A stretch of DNA of 64,000 nucleotides from the NCBI GenBank assembly GCA_037127315.1, contig JBBBDQ010000420.1, forward strand, positions 1,899,501 through 1,963,500, written 5' to 3'. Under the pieces are notes generated by a model, which saw only the letters and a program-made list of their open reading frames with translations, was not told the origin of the DNA and did no database searches. The stretch comes from Ascarosepion bandense. Taxonomy: Eukaryota > Mollusca > Cephalopoda > Sepiida > Sepiidae. Every line of letters starts with the position of its first letter. Position 1 is the first letter of the stretch. Position numbers and translations under genes: made by a program. Below, in pieces: positions 1-9,892 of the stretch.

Positions 1-325
1 CCCTTCAAAATGACCTCCAGTCAGTGATGGAATGTGATAGAAAATAGATCGGGAATTTTAATGCTTTCAAGACGAAGCTGCTCTCCTTTAAACACGATAA
101 AGAAGCTTTCCTGCCTACCATCAGAATAGATTATACTAGTATCCAGAAACAACACACTTCGCCTCTCAAATTATCTCAGCAGGAATGATTTCGTTGCATT
201 CATAGCTACATCTATTGCTAGGAAGTTTTGGCTATCGTAATAATGTATTTTACAATCTCCTCTTATGTAGCCCCATGCGCACTTGTGTCAGTACGGCCTT
301 GCTTGGGGTGAAACGATTATATAAG
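1..325 (+). mobile_element. LINE-A copy 1, 3' end, cut by window edge
   Basis: Fragment of a non-LTR retrotransposon whose reverse transcriptase C-terminal region recurs many times in this window. A broken frame near 55-130 reads FNAFKTKLLSF, matching VNFNASKTKLLS in the better copy at 53625-54512. The 3' end (about 266-320) has the family signature: GTAGCCCC, then GCCTTGCTTGGGGTGAAA. Much of the middle is deleted. Family placement (CR1/L2/jockey-like) is inferred from the style of the RT C-terminus and is not certain. Confidence 0.7.
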
Positions 326-492
326 ATTACCAGATTTTAAGAATATATATGGTGAGAGCAAATAAAAGAAATACTTAGAATTTCCATTTTTTCTAAATTT
401 ATAATTAGTTACCTGACGTTAAGTGTTTATTAATTTTTTATTCCCAGCTCCTTCCTAATCTTGTAAATATAAAATAAAAAAATAAGTCCCAA

Positions 493-1452
493 ATGAAGCT
501 GCTCTATTTTAACGACCATAGAGAAACTTTCTTACCTATCATCAGAATGAATGATGCTAGTCCCAAGAGATATCCCCTCCTTGGCCTTAGTCTCTCAAAT
601 GATCTCAAATGGAATGATTACATAGAATCCATAGCTGCATCTACTGCTAGGAATGTTGGTTCACTGTGTCCGTCCAAGAAGTTTTTCTCTTCAGAATGCA
701 TTTTGCATATTTATAAATCAACCATTTGTCCGTGCATTAAATACTGTTGCCATATCTGGTCGGTTGCTCCTGTTATTCACCTTAAGGTTCTCGACAAAAT
801 CCAAAGGTGGATCTGCAATATAATTGTTGTGGATTACAGGTAAAGAAACTCACAAAATAATAAATAACAAAAACAGATATGGAGATAGAAAATGTAAGAT
901 ATATTGAACGTAATATACAAACTGGAACACGGGTTAGTCAATTTAGGAATACTATTAGTAGAAATAAATATATACATTGTCTGTTCTGTAAATACTTTCA
1001 TGGCTTCTGCTCAGACAAACTTAAGTCACTGGTGCCTCCTCAATAGGTATTTACTCGTGCAACCAAACTGGCAACTGGGTCCCACCCATTCACAGTCAGG
1101 TTAGCCAAATGCAGACGACAATTCTACTCCTGCAGTTTCTTCTCTCGCACTTCCCGCCTGTGGAACTCGCTCCCGTATTCTTACTTTCCTGACGGCTACA
1201 ACCTCCAGAAATTTAAATGCAAAGTCAATACTCATCTACTAACCACTGGACTCTAGCTCCCTCCCCACCCCCTCATAACCTTCCCTTTCTCTCCACCTAT
1301 GTATCTGTCATCTGCTTTCTCAGCTTTCTATTGTTCCTTTCTAACTAGTTTGTACTCCTCACTCTTTTCTAATTAATCTTTTTACATTCATGTAGCCCCC
1401 TGCACATCAGTGGCGTTTCCGCCTTGCTCGGGGTGAAATGATTAAAAAAAAA
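493..1452 (+). mobile_element. LINE-A copy 2, RT C-terminal region and 3' UTR
   Basis: The frame at 493-843 (116 codons) contains the family block ILHIYKSTICPCIKYCCHIW followed by LDKIQRWICNI, typical of the region after the RT domain of jockey/CR1-type LINEs. It stops at 841. Unrelated AT-rich sequence of about 130 bp follows. LINE homology resumes near 975 (CKYFHGFCSDKL) in shifted frames and runs to FKCKVNTHLLTTGL at about 1255. The 3' UTR ends with CCCCCTGCACA, GCCTTGCTCGGGGTGAAATG and an A-run at about 1450. Interrupted and non-functional. Confidence 0.8.
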
Positions 1453-1659
1453 ATACAGTCTTGAAATGAAATAGTATGTCCGGGTAAATGATTCTAGCTG
1501 AGTGGAGCTCAGAGCAACTACAATTGTGATTCCAGATCCAACAAACTAAACTCTCTCACCAAATAAACAACTCAACTGCCGTTCTCTCTATAGGTAGGAT
1601 TATATGTACACACAGAACAGTCCATTATTCCATACAAAAAGGGGGCGATCCCAAAACAA

Positions 1660-2094
1660 TCTTGATTTAGCAGCTCCCCTTCAATCACTTTCTTACAGAC
1701 GTGAGGTGGTTTCCTTTTACAAATATTTTCATGGCTACTGCTATGATGAGCTTTTTTCCTGGTGATACGACAACATGAATTTAAGCGTGCTACTCAAGTG
1801 CCATCTAGGTCCCACCTGTTTCCTGTTGAAATAGTTAAATTCAACCACCATTTCTACTTTAATGTTTTTTTTTATCGCACTTCTCGTCTGGGGAACTCCC
1901 TTCCGTTTTCTCGCTTCCCAGATAAAAATAATCAGTCGTCAATCGCTGTCTTTTATATACTTTAATTCCTTTCATCTTTTGTCCTTTCCTTAATACTTAA
2001 TTTCCTCTATACTCAGTCTATTTCCTCACTTTAACTCGTAACCCCCTGCATAGAAGGGGTATTCTCGTTTTGCTTGAGGTAAAATTATTTTAAA
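1660..2094 (+). mobile_element. LINE-A copy 3, 3' end
   Basis: Broken frames read FYKYFHGY, then a SRTSRLGNSLPFSRFP block (1885-1920), equivalent to SRTSRLWNSLP of other copies. The 3' end at 2040-2090 has CCCCCTGCA, then a degraded form of the GCTTGGGGTGAAA signature and an A-run. It lies 200 bp behind copy 2 on the same strand, so the three LINE-A ends at 1-2094 form a head-to-tail series of separate insertions or a local duplication. The strong sequence divergence between them favours separate insertions. Confidence 0.65.
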
Positions 2095-3003
2095 AAAGAA
2101 ATCTAATGAATAAATAGTGTTTAATATTTTTATTGTCACGAATAATGAAAATGTATGAATCCAGTTTCTTATGTTTGTTTTTTTTTATTCTCATCACCAC
2201 CTTTTCAAACATTAAATATTGACAAGGAACTTAAAAATGTATTCAGTAATAGTGGTGGTGCGGGAATAACCGACCTACACACCATTTTTTGCAGGCATGA
2301 ATGTTAAACATTATCAAAAGTTCCTATTGAAAAAAGTGATGGGACACAAACACTAACATTAGCAGAAAGGTTTTAATTTTTGATTTAAAGAATGCTTTCA
2401 TTAGAACAATAACCTTATAACAAATTTATTTTGACTATATTTTAGTGTATAAAACACATCAATCTCTTTCTGGAGATTGTTTTGCTCTTGACCATACAAG
2501 ATACTTAGAATTTATTATCATGTAAGATTAATGTGGGTTTCAAACCATCGCTTTCTAAACAAAAATATCTCATGTACTAAAAAAGTCTAATCGTAGCTTT
2601 TTAAAGTGGGAACAAGTGTGCATACGTTGATAACGGTGAGGATGGAATAGCCGACCTTTTGAAACACCGTGTTTTTGTTTGTTTGTTTGTTTGTTTGTTT
2701 TTGGCGGAACTAAAATCAAAACATTGCCCTAAGAATTAGCTGTTACAAGACTCGAAATTTTCCTAGAACAAGACAATATTAACCTCATCATGACATCATC
2801 GATATCTATTCTCATAATATTCAATTTTTTGAGAGTCAAGAGAATTACTTGATAAAGGGAAAAGATTCATAAAAAGACCAAGGTAAAAGCTATGAAATTT
2901 ATATCACTGTTGTTTTAAGTGAGGCTATAGTATTTATTAATTTGGTTTTAAAAATCTCATCCTACAAATCGTTGCCTCTATTCTCCATAAACTGTTCGTT
3001 CAA
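2095..3003 (+). other. No gene; AT-rich spacer with a GTTT microsatellite
   Basis: I see no coding or mobile-element signature here. A short (GTTT)n tract lies at about 2678-2701. The phrase GGAATA[AG]CCGACCT occurs at about 2264 and 2646, so part of the interval may be an old diverged duplication. Confidence 0.4.
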
Positions 3004-3144
3004 TGGTGGTTTTCAAAGCGCAACTAAGATGTGGCACTAGTCCGAAAGTATGAGGCACCCAGTGAGAACCGAACTCAATCATTACTCAGTTGTAATGATT
3101 CTTGCGAAACAAGTTTGCTAACCATTCCACCCCGTCGAAGGGCC
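3004..3144 (-). mobile_element. tRNA-derived SINE, family S2
   Basis: On the minus strand the sequence begins GGCCCTTCGACGGGGTGG, contains AATGGTTAGCAA (A-box region) and GAGTTCGGTTCTCACTGGG (B-box region), and ends in a unit shared with copies at 17430, 21848 and 54513: CACAT..TTGCGCTT..AAAA.CACC. The tRNA-like head plus a constant non-tRNA tail is the usual SINE architecture. Isotype not assigned. Confidence 0.7.
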
Positions 3145-4473
3145 TAAACTGTCCGGTCAATGAATGCTCAATGTTTTCTGTATGGAGACTGCCATTCTCA
3201 CCGTTGCCGAATGTTTTCCTGTATGGATATCGTTAGTCACACAATTGCCATTATCATCAAAAACTTGTAACCCCAGGAACGACAGCCGGTGTGGTCATCT
3301 AGTGCTGTAGGTCATCTGCCTCAGCAATTAAGAGGTGGTTCCACGCTGCTCAAAATCTCCAATCTCCCGATAAGAATTCATGCTGTGAGATGTTATCTAT
3401 CGTCATATCCAGGATTAGCAATGTTAAATGTCTTTACATTAGCCAAAAATAAAATTAAAATTAGAAGGAAATAAATTAGGAAAAACTGTCTTCGGAAGCA
3501 ACTTTGAAAATCTTTCGCTACATTATGACAAATGCCAGAAACTGTTTCCAAATCGCATTACAGAGGAAGACATTCCGACTATTTCAACTGGTCGACATTT
3601 TAATTTTGTTTTATTTATCCTTTTTGCGTTTCTTCATTCGACTGAAGATGTGAAGGAAAGGAACTTAATAGGTATTTATATAGAACAACTGGAAAAGACG
3701 TCTAGGCCTGCGATGATTTGTTATTCTTTAATTTAAATTTCTGTTTGACTCGCACTATAGATACACAAGAAATGTTGAAACACAACAATGCACACACACA
3801 TACACACACACTAATGTGTGTGTGTGTGCGTTTCCAGGAATGTATGTACATAAAATGGTTACAAATGAGTTTGCGCAATGTAATGCTCTTTCTGTACGTG
3901 TATCTTGTACCTCTGAATGCACAGATCAACATTTTAACGTGAGTGATTGCATGCATGTATGATTCGTATGAATTCCACATGGCCGCCCAAACGCTAGTCT
4001 ATGCAATAAGGCATATTAAAGTACTGTCGCTATTCAAGTCCAGTGAATTGAATGCGGAGAGACTGGGAGAACCTATTCAAAAAGACAGAATTAACAAATC
4101 TAGCAGATGAACATTGATGGCGACAAATCCTTTTCCACATGAAAATCTTGGCGTAATCGTAAATACATACGTACATACATACAAGTTATACACACACACA
4201 CATACACACACACTCAATCACATTATATATATATATGAATAAGAACAAAGAAAATCTTATTTTAGCCTGCGCATTTCATCATCAGAGTGACTTTACCAGG
4301 GGATGAAACGCGTCGGTTAAGATAACTATTCATTTGTCTTCAATTATATTGTTGTTTTACAGATATCTTCTCTATTTAGAGTTTTTTCTTTAAAATAGGC
4401 ACACATAAACATACAGACAAATATATATGTACATGCATATATAAATATATGCATATATATATATGTGTGTATA
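3145..4473 (+). other. No gene; short microsatellites
   Basis: No coding evidence. Open frames here (for example 3289-3474) have no recognisable domain. At 4260-4320 there is a fragment reading CATCATCAGAGTGAC then GGGGATGAAACGCG, which resembles the terminal motif of hammerhead or Penelope-type repeats but does not fold as a ribozyme. Scattered CA and TA runs occupy 4140-4470. Confidence 0.4.
3790..3830 (+). repeat. CA/TG inverted microsatellite hairpin
   Basis: A CA-rich tract (3790-3811) is followed after only TAAT (3812-3815) by a TG tract (3816-3830). The two halves can pair into a perfect hairpin with a four-base loop, and both are alternating purine-pyrimidine. Confidence 0.85.
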
Positions 4474-4975
4474 TATAAACTTATTTATAAATGAAACTTT
4501 GTCTCTGTGTGTGTATCCGTTACCTATAGACTCTGAAACGGCTGAACCGATTTTCTTGAAAATTTCACACAGTTGTACTATAAGCGTCTGCGTGTGTTCT
4601 TAGCTAGGTGTTGTGTCGAAGTACTCCCGATAAATATCGAAAATCGATAATCGATAAAATCGGATTATAGAAGGAGTGGTCCGGTTTTAATCAAATTTGG
4701 TACACTGATATAAAAAGACATAAGAAACGATATTCAGAAGTTTCAAGGTTGCAATTCTTACAATAGTGCAGAAAATCGATAATATATATAGAAAAGGCAA
4801 GATGTTTGTGTGTATCTGTTTATCTGTCTGTATGTCCTTTATACCAATCCATAATTTTTATCCGATTCTCACCAAACTTCACATAAATATTCTTTAGGCA
4901 GTGTCTGAGCTCCAAGACCATGGATTAGTTTTAAAGCTTTCATTACACCCGAGAAACGCCTGGCTATACTGCTAG
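4474..4975 (+). mobile_element. Non-autonomous Helitron-like element H1
   Basis: The same element occurs seven times in the window. Complete copies begin TCTAAACTTATTTATAAATG and end with a short hairpin (CCCGAGCAACGCCGGG type) followed by CTGCTAG, with T next to the end. A 5' TC, 3' CTRR preceded by a hairpin, and insertion between A and T are Helitron hallmarks. This copy starts TATAAAC instead of TCTAAAC and ends CTAG at 4972-4975. There is no transposase, so it must depend on an autonomous partner. A TA microsatellite inside (near 4775) varies in length between copies. Confidence 0.8.
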
Positions 4976-5050
4976 TATATATATATGCATGTATGAATTA
5001 AATATATGGATCGAAATCCGACAAGATGAGAGAATAAAGATTTAAGGAGG

Positions 5051-5051
<1 letters not shown>

Positions 5052-5090
<39 letters not shown>

Positions 5091-5130
5091 CGGGAGAGAT
5101 AGTCATGGGCATATATATATATATATATAC
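5052..5130 (+). repeat. (TA)n microsatellites
   Basis: Two TA runs (5052-5087 and 5110-5130) flank a short CGGGAGAGATAGTCATGG spacer. Confidence 0.9.
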
Positions 5131-5164
5131 AATAATTTTCAAAATTTAAATGTCATCCACAGAA

Positions 5165-5345
5165 ACAGTATGGGTTGATAAGAGAGTGGAACCTTTCCAT
5201 CCCAAAAAGAATGAATATCTCTTAGAGTCATTGAAAAATGAATGGAATCAATTATGAAACCTGTACTCTGAGAAACTTTTGCAACAAATGCCAAATATTT
5301 GTGCTGCTGTAATCAAAGCTAAAGAAAAATATTCCATTAAGAACT
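5165..5345 (+). pseudogene. Tc1-like transposase C-terminal fossil
   Basis: The conceptual translation reads ESLKNEWNQL, a stop, then LLQQMPNICAAVIKAK. This matches the end of Tc1 transposases (EEW..IP...L..LVESMPRR..AVI.AKGG). It contains stops and lacks the DDE catalytic core. It is directly followed by an unrelated mariner-type fossil on the same strand, so the two are separate insertions. Confidence 0.6.
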
Positions 5346-5394
5346 AAACACTCAAGCGTATATCAGTAACCATGGATCAAGATTAATTTCTAAG

Positions 5395-6330
5395 CAAGTC
5401 ATGGATGTCAGATGAGGCTCACAGTTTACGTGAATAAGCAGAACTACCATTACTGGGCAGACACAAATCCTAATGAAGTTCATGAGCGCCCTATACACGC
5501 TAGTAATGTAACCGTATTGTGTGCTATTTCATTACATGGGATCATCAGACCTTATTTTTTTTTAATGAACTGGGGATCTCAGTCACTGTCACTGCGAATC
5601 GTTACGTGGAGACACCTGAATTGAACAATTTTTCACACATTCAAGAAACCTGGTTTAACAGGATGGAAGGACATCACACACTGCACGACAATCAGTGGAG
5701 GCTGTTCGAGAATTGTTCGGTAACCGCGTGATCTCAAGATTCGGCAATGTTCCATGATCCCCTAGATTTTCTTGTGGGGGCTATCTCAAGAGTAAAGTGT
5801 ACACAACTTGACCAAGAACTCTGAATGAGTTAAAACAGAGAATACAAAATGAAATTCACAGTATCCCAGATGAGATGTTGCAGCGGTCAATGAGGAATCT
5901 CAACAGCAGATTTAAAAAATGTATTCGTATAGGATGTGCGTTGTGGTACAGTGGATATCGGCTCGGGACGAGAAGTTGGGAAGCCGAGTTCGAATTCCAG
6001 TTGAATCCATTGTATTCACTTACGCGCAAATGCCCTTGGGAAAGGTATTAATCCGTCTCTTCCTTCCAGTTATGGGTTTAATAGCAGGACAGACTGGGTT
6101 CTATAGCCTTGGTCGGCAACCAGTCTACCGCAGAACGCAATAGCAACCTACTGCGGGATAATCTTCTGCCCAGTCAGTCATGTCTCTTTCGAGACATGAT
6201 CGCCCAAGCGTGTATCACGTATGGCACTTAACTGACTGATTCGTACAGGAGGACGCCATTCCATCATTGTTTCTTAAATGGGATGGTTTAAGGTTTCAAT
6301 TACTTTGAATAAAATAGTTTTCTTCCACCA
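5395..6330 (+). pseudogene. mariner-like transposase fossil, split by a SINE
   Basis: Frames around 5400-5730 read WMSDEAHSL, NYHYWADTNPNEVHERPIHA, VTVLCAISLHGIIRPYFF and ELGISVTVTANRY. These match the second half of mariner/Tc1-superfamily DDE transposases (SDEAHF..., VTVWCAL..GIIGPYFFE). The first catalytic Asp is in the SDEAH motif. Later frames give LKSKVYTT-like text and MRNLNSRFKKCIR. The codons of KCIR continue after the SINE as TGGRH, so the SINE cut one continuous gene. Frameshifts and stops make it inactive. Confidence 0.75.
5930..6238 (+). mobile_element. tRNA-derived SINE, family S1, full length with TSD
   Basis: The head has a pol III A box (TGGTACAGTGG) and B box (GTTCGAATTCC). 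The body carries ACTTACGCGCAAAT, GGTATTAATCCGTC and CAACCAGTCTACCGCAGAA. The 3' part has a perfect hairpin, TCATGTCTC-TTTC-GAGACATGA, and the element ends in CTGACTGA instead of poly-A. A 7-bp target duplication ATTCGTA flanks it (5923-5929 and 6239-6245) and it interrupts the mariner gene. Octopus tRNA-derived SINEs of this general kind are known (OK/OR families); I cannot say which this is. Confidence 0.9.
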
Positions 6331-6464
6331 TTTTTTTTTTATTGCTTTTATTGGATTGTTAAAATGTTCCCGTTTTTGGAGGTTAGCCTATATATATACC
6401 CTATATATAGGTCACCCTATATATATATAGTATCATACAGTATACTTTGTAATAATATTTTCAA

Positions 6465-6600
6465 TTATTAATCCGGCAGATTCTATCACGTGCGAATCCT
6501 GTTGGAGAGTGGATATATTTCTTTAATGATATCTTTTGAATATTCAGGCCGGTAGATGAAAATAAATAAATATATTGTTTAATAAATAAATGGAGCGCCT
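6465..6600 (+). mobile_element. tRNA-like SINE fragment, family S3
   Basis: Contains ACGTGCGAATCCTGTTGG (B-box-like) and the tail TGAATATTCAGGCCGGTAGATG followed by AATAAATAAAT. The same arrangement occurs inverted at 24955-25078, where the B box is intact (GTTCGAATC). The A box is not clear in this copy. Confidence 0.5.
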
Positions 6601-6785
6601 AATTAAATATTTGTAGCCATTAAAAAAAAAAGTTTAAAGTGATAAAATACGGGAAAGAAAATATATTATTTTTTGTTTGTAAACTTTGTTTCAGCCTTTG
6701 TATTACATGAAACGAAAAAAAATCTATGTTTATAAGCATTAGTGGTTGTTTTATTTACTCTTTTAAGCTCTTTTAAGCTTTGTTC

Positions 6786-6828
<43 letters not shown>

Positions 6829-7001
6829 TAGGGAAGTCAATGTTTACATAGGTTTGTTTGTTTTTAAGGGAGATTTCTGCGATCCAGCATTGTCTGTGAC
6901 TGGATGGTGGCCTGATTCCAAAGGTGCCAATTTAAAGAGCTCAGGATGCGCGCGCACATACACACACATATACACACACGCACACGCACACACACACAAA
7001 C

Positions 7002-7059
<58 letters not shown>

Positions 7060-7122
7060 GTACCTTATATACATAACACATAACTCATATTTGGGTATAC
7101 ATATACATATGTATATGTGTTC

Positions 7123-7161
<39 letters not shown>

Positions 7162-7218
7162 GGGAGTACAAGTTTTTATTTTGGCGTTAAAGTTAAAAAT
7201 TTTATTAAGATCTGCCAT

Positions 7219-7300
<82 letters not shown>
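6786..7300 (+). repeat. CA and TA microsatellite cluster
   Basis: Long (CA)n runs at about 6788-6822, 6955-7053 and 7219-7272, and (TA)n runs at 7125-7157 and 7273-7300, separated by about 100-bp unique pieces. The CA run passes directly into TA at 7272. Long open frames here encode only dipeptide repeats and are not genes. Confidence 0.95.
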
Positions 7301-7304
<4 letters not shown>

Positions 7305-7548
7305 TTTGGTCATAATTAAATTTACCAGTACCCATGTATTTAAAAACTGCTGAATACTTTTATATTGCAGAGCTTTAGAATATATCGGAAATGAGGTATA
7401 CCTATATATGTGTGTTTGTCTCTATGTTTGTGTGTGTGCGTGTGTGTGAGTGTGATTATAGAGGTAAGGATTTATTTAAGGGAACACACCTATATATGCG
7501 TGTGTGTGTATGTCTACATCACCACTTCTGCAAACACAGAATCACACA

Positions 7549-7598
<50 letters not shown>

Positions 7599-8168
7599 TG
7601 TATATCTGTTCATGTGCGTGTGTTCACAGACGTGTATATAATTATTTCGTGGTTGTGTCATTAAACTTATATTGAATGAGAGCGAATTAAAAAAAAAAGA
7701 TACGAATTACGAAATGGCGATACGTGTCACGCCCGTTGTAATGTGTTTGAAAGACTTCTCAGCGCAATTTGCTCAGCATGAAAAAGCAAATGTTAAGACA
7801 TGGTTGTGCAGTCGACCACAATATTTGGTCGAACATGGGAGTTGGCTGGATGGGGTTTGTTTGTAGGTTGAAAAAAATGTGGAGCTTAGGACTTCTAAAA
7901 CATCGAAGAGGTTATATTTATTTTGCCTCCATCTCATTAACCTTGCCATTCTGCTATGCACAAGGAAAATTTGCCCAATGATAATGACAGTAAATACTGA
8001 AAAGAGAGAGCAAAATAAAAATGGCGTAAGTGTATCAGATGTTAATTAATTCCTGGAAAATTTTTATCGCTACAAGGGTTATTCCATTTTTTATGCTTAT
8101 TTGCATCGGTACCCAAAGTCTATTTCGTGCTGCTTATCCGTCTTTCTTTATCCAAACATACAAACACA

Positions 8169-8170
<2 letters not shown>
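7301..8170 (+). other. No gene; TG and TA tracts then unique sequence
   Basis: TG-rich blocks occupy about 7400-7520 and a (TA)n run 7549-7595. From 7680 to 8165 there is unique sequence with no recognisable coding or repeat signature. Confidence 0.5.

Positions 8171-8231
<61 letters not shown>
8171..8231 (+). repeat. (TA)n microsatellite
   Basis: About 30 TA units directly beside hammerhead D1. TA tracts adjoin most of the hammerhead repeats in this window. Confidence 0.95.
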
Positions 8232-8232
<1 letters not shown>

Positions 8233-8253
8233 AAGACAGAAATCTAAGCAAGA

Positions 8254-8302
8254 GCCAACAACCGACCACAGTTTCGCCTAACGGCTCGTCAGGGAAATTG
8301 GC
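8254..8302 (-). ncRNA. Hammerhead ribozyme D1 (type I)
   Basis: Read on the minus strand: stem I 5' strand GCCAA-TTT-CC; core CTGACGA (fits CUGANGA); stem II GCC-GTTA-GGC; core GAAA; a two-base-pair stem III with loop TGTG; cleavage triplet GTC; stem I 3' strand GG-TTG-TTGGC. CC/GG and GCCAA/TTGGC pair perfectly around a 3x3 internal loop. All invariant core positions are present, so self-cleavage is plausible. Very short stem III is typical of hammerheads in Penelope-like elements and retrozymes, which may work better as dimers. No protein is encoded nearby. Confidence 0.8.
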
Positions 8303-8519
8303 TCTACCTTGGTATTGAGCGCTTTACTGTTAGGGTTTTCATCTTGTTTTTTTTTCTTTTTTACGAGTGCTTGACTTTTTGTTCATGTACTTCGTTTGTT
8401 TCTTTTTTTACTTCCCCTTCTTTTATCTCCGAGTTCGTTCTCGATGGGTTGTACAAGACGATTTAATTTATAGCTTGATTAATACTAGTTTTACTGTTGG
8501 TATTGTTGTTGCTATAGTA

Positions 8520-8524
<5 letters not shown>
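8303..8524 (-). repeat. Body of hammerhead family D element
   Basis: The plus-strand text TATTGAGCGCTTTACTG, then T-rich runs, ACGAGTGCTTGACTTTTTG and CCGAGTTCGTTCTC, resembles 40715-40860 (TATCGAGCACTTTTTCTGG, GATGCTTGACTGTTTTG). Here the hammerhead is on the opposite strand from that at 40618-40665 relative to the shared body. Either the family carries ribozymes in both orientations or one copy is rearranged. Confidence 0.5.
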
Positions 8525-8564
<40 letters not shown>

Positions 8565-8600
8565 CGTGTGTGTGTGTGTGTGTGTGTATGTTTGTGTGTG
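8525..8600 (+). repeat. (TA)n-(TG)n microsatellite
   Basis: TA run at 8525-8561 passing into TG at 8562-8600. Confidence 0.9.
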
Positions 8601-8675
8601 CGTGTGTTTTGTATATATGGATCATAATCTGACAAGATGATAGAATACAGAAAAAAGAACAAATAGGAAACGTAT

Positions 8676-8723
8676 CTTAATCTAACATGTTTCACTTTTA
8701 TTAAAGCTTCTTCAGAGAGCGAG
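8676..8723 (-). ncRNA. Hammerhead-like motif F1
   Basis: On the minus strand: CTGAAGA (CUGANGA with N=A), stem II CTTT-AATA-AAAG with a bulged G, core GAAA, short palindromic stem III ACATGT, cleavage triplet GTT, and stem I TCT/AGA with an internal loop and outer TC/AG pairs. Weaker than D1 and A1 because stem I is partly mismatched. Confidence 0.5.
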
Positions 8724-9404
8724 TGATAAAGAAAAAAACAAAGAGACAGAAAACTGGTATGTTGTGATTTAGATTTTGTTCTTATTGGTCAGATATGTGT
8801 CATGTGTACTAAAGCAAGAGATGATTTTTAAATGTATATACATAGAATATTTTGGATGGTCAAAAAAATGACTCTAAAGTGTGAAGACATTACAAAAATG
8901 CCAATATGAACTTTCAAAATTGATATCACTAAAATAACACAACTCAGCTAAGTTACAAATTTCTCCACGAAGTTTATATATACATACTCCTACAACGATA
9001 GCTTGACTTGGAGTAGTGTCATTGGTGTAGGAGAGTATGTATATTTATTAATATAATTAAATTCTCAGTTTTTATATTTTAAGTTATTTGGTAGTCTGAT
9101 AAAGTATCCACCAGTACTTGTGCTTAGCCTAACTCTATAATGGTATAATATTAACTGTAAATGGACAATGGGAAGTCTTATAAAGTATTAAATACAGTAG
9201 CTGAAAATTTAGACTGCTTTCTTATCTGCAGTTTTATAAAATTTAAGAAAAGGACATTTCTCTATCCAGTAAAAGTTTTAAATTTATTTGGAGACCATGA
9301 GCATGGGAATGTGTTTTGAAAAACTCTTGTAGTATTAGTAGCATTTTTCCATTCAAACACTGTAGTTATATATGTATGATAAAATAAAGAACAAATAGGA
9401 AACA

Positions 9405-9456
9405 TATCTCAGTATAACATGTCTCACTTTTATTAAAGCTTCTTCAGAGAGCGAGA
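9405..9456 (-). ncRNA. Hammerhead-like motif F2, core mutated
   Basis: Same layout as F1: CTGAAGA, identical stem II, ACATGT stem III. The core reads GAGA instead of GAAA, which should abolish activity. The outer part of stem I (CTC/GAG plus T-A pairs) is better preserved than in F1, supporting common descent from a real hammerhead. Confidence 0.45.
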
Positions 9457-9892
9457 GAAAAACAAAGAGACAGATTACTGGTATGTTAAGATTTTAGATT
9501 AGTCCTTATTGGTCAGATACGTGTCACGTGTATTAAAACAATACATAATTTTTACATATATGTACGTAGAATATTTTGTTTGGTAAAGTGTACAATAGTA
9601 CATGTGTAAGTTTGTGTCGAAATTCTTGACTGTTTAGGTGTATATTGGACAGTAACGTTAGTTAATATATATGTATATGTGTTTGCGTGTGTGTATGTGC
9701 TTTAATCCCCTATCATATTTATTAAAGCAATAGATAATTTTTAAATATATGTGTGAGGAATATTTTTGAGATTAAAGTGTGTAATAGTGTATGTGTGTGC
9801 TTATGTAGAAACGCTTGTCTGTCTAGGCGTATGTTGGATGGTAACTGTTATAGTGACTTACCCATATGAAACATTGAACTCTTTCAAACTAC

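Larger units (their letters stand above)
8630..9885 (-). repeat. Family F repeat, three diverged copies in tandem
   Basis: Shared blocks occur at about 8640-8890, 9370-9670 and 9715-9865. They are GAACAAATAGGAAAC, CACTTTTATTAAAGCTTC, TTATTGGTCAGATA.GTGTCA and ATTTTTAAATATAT. The first two copies carry a hammerhead-like terminus on the minus strand; the third lacks it. The TTATTGGTCAGA block also appears inverted near 30336-30370. The spacing between copies is irregular, so this is not a satellite. Confidence 0.65.

Noticed and set aside
4262..4320. Hammerhead around CATCATCAG and GGGGATGAAACGCG
   Set aside because: Core motifs are in the wrong order or on different strands, with no stem II hairpin.
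6844..7335. 163-codon minus-strand open frame
   Set aside because: Encodes only Tyr-Ile and Val-Cys dipeptide repeats from TA and CA microsatellites. The same applies to other frames over TA tracts.
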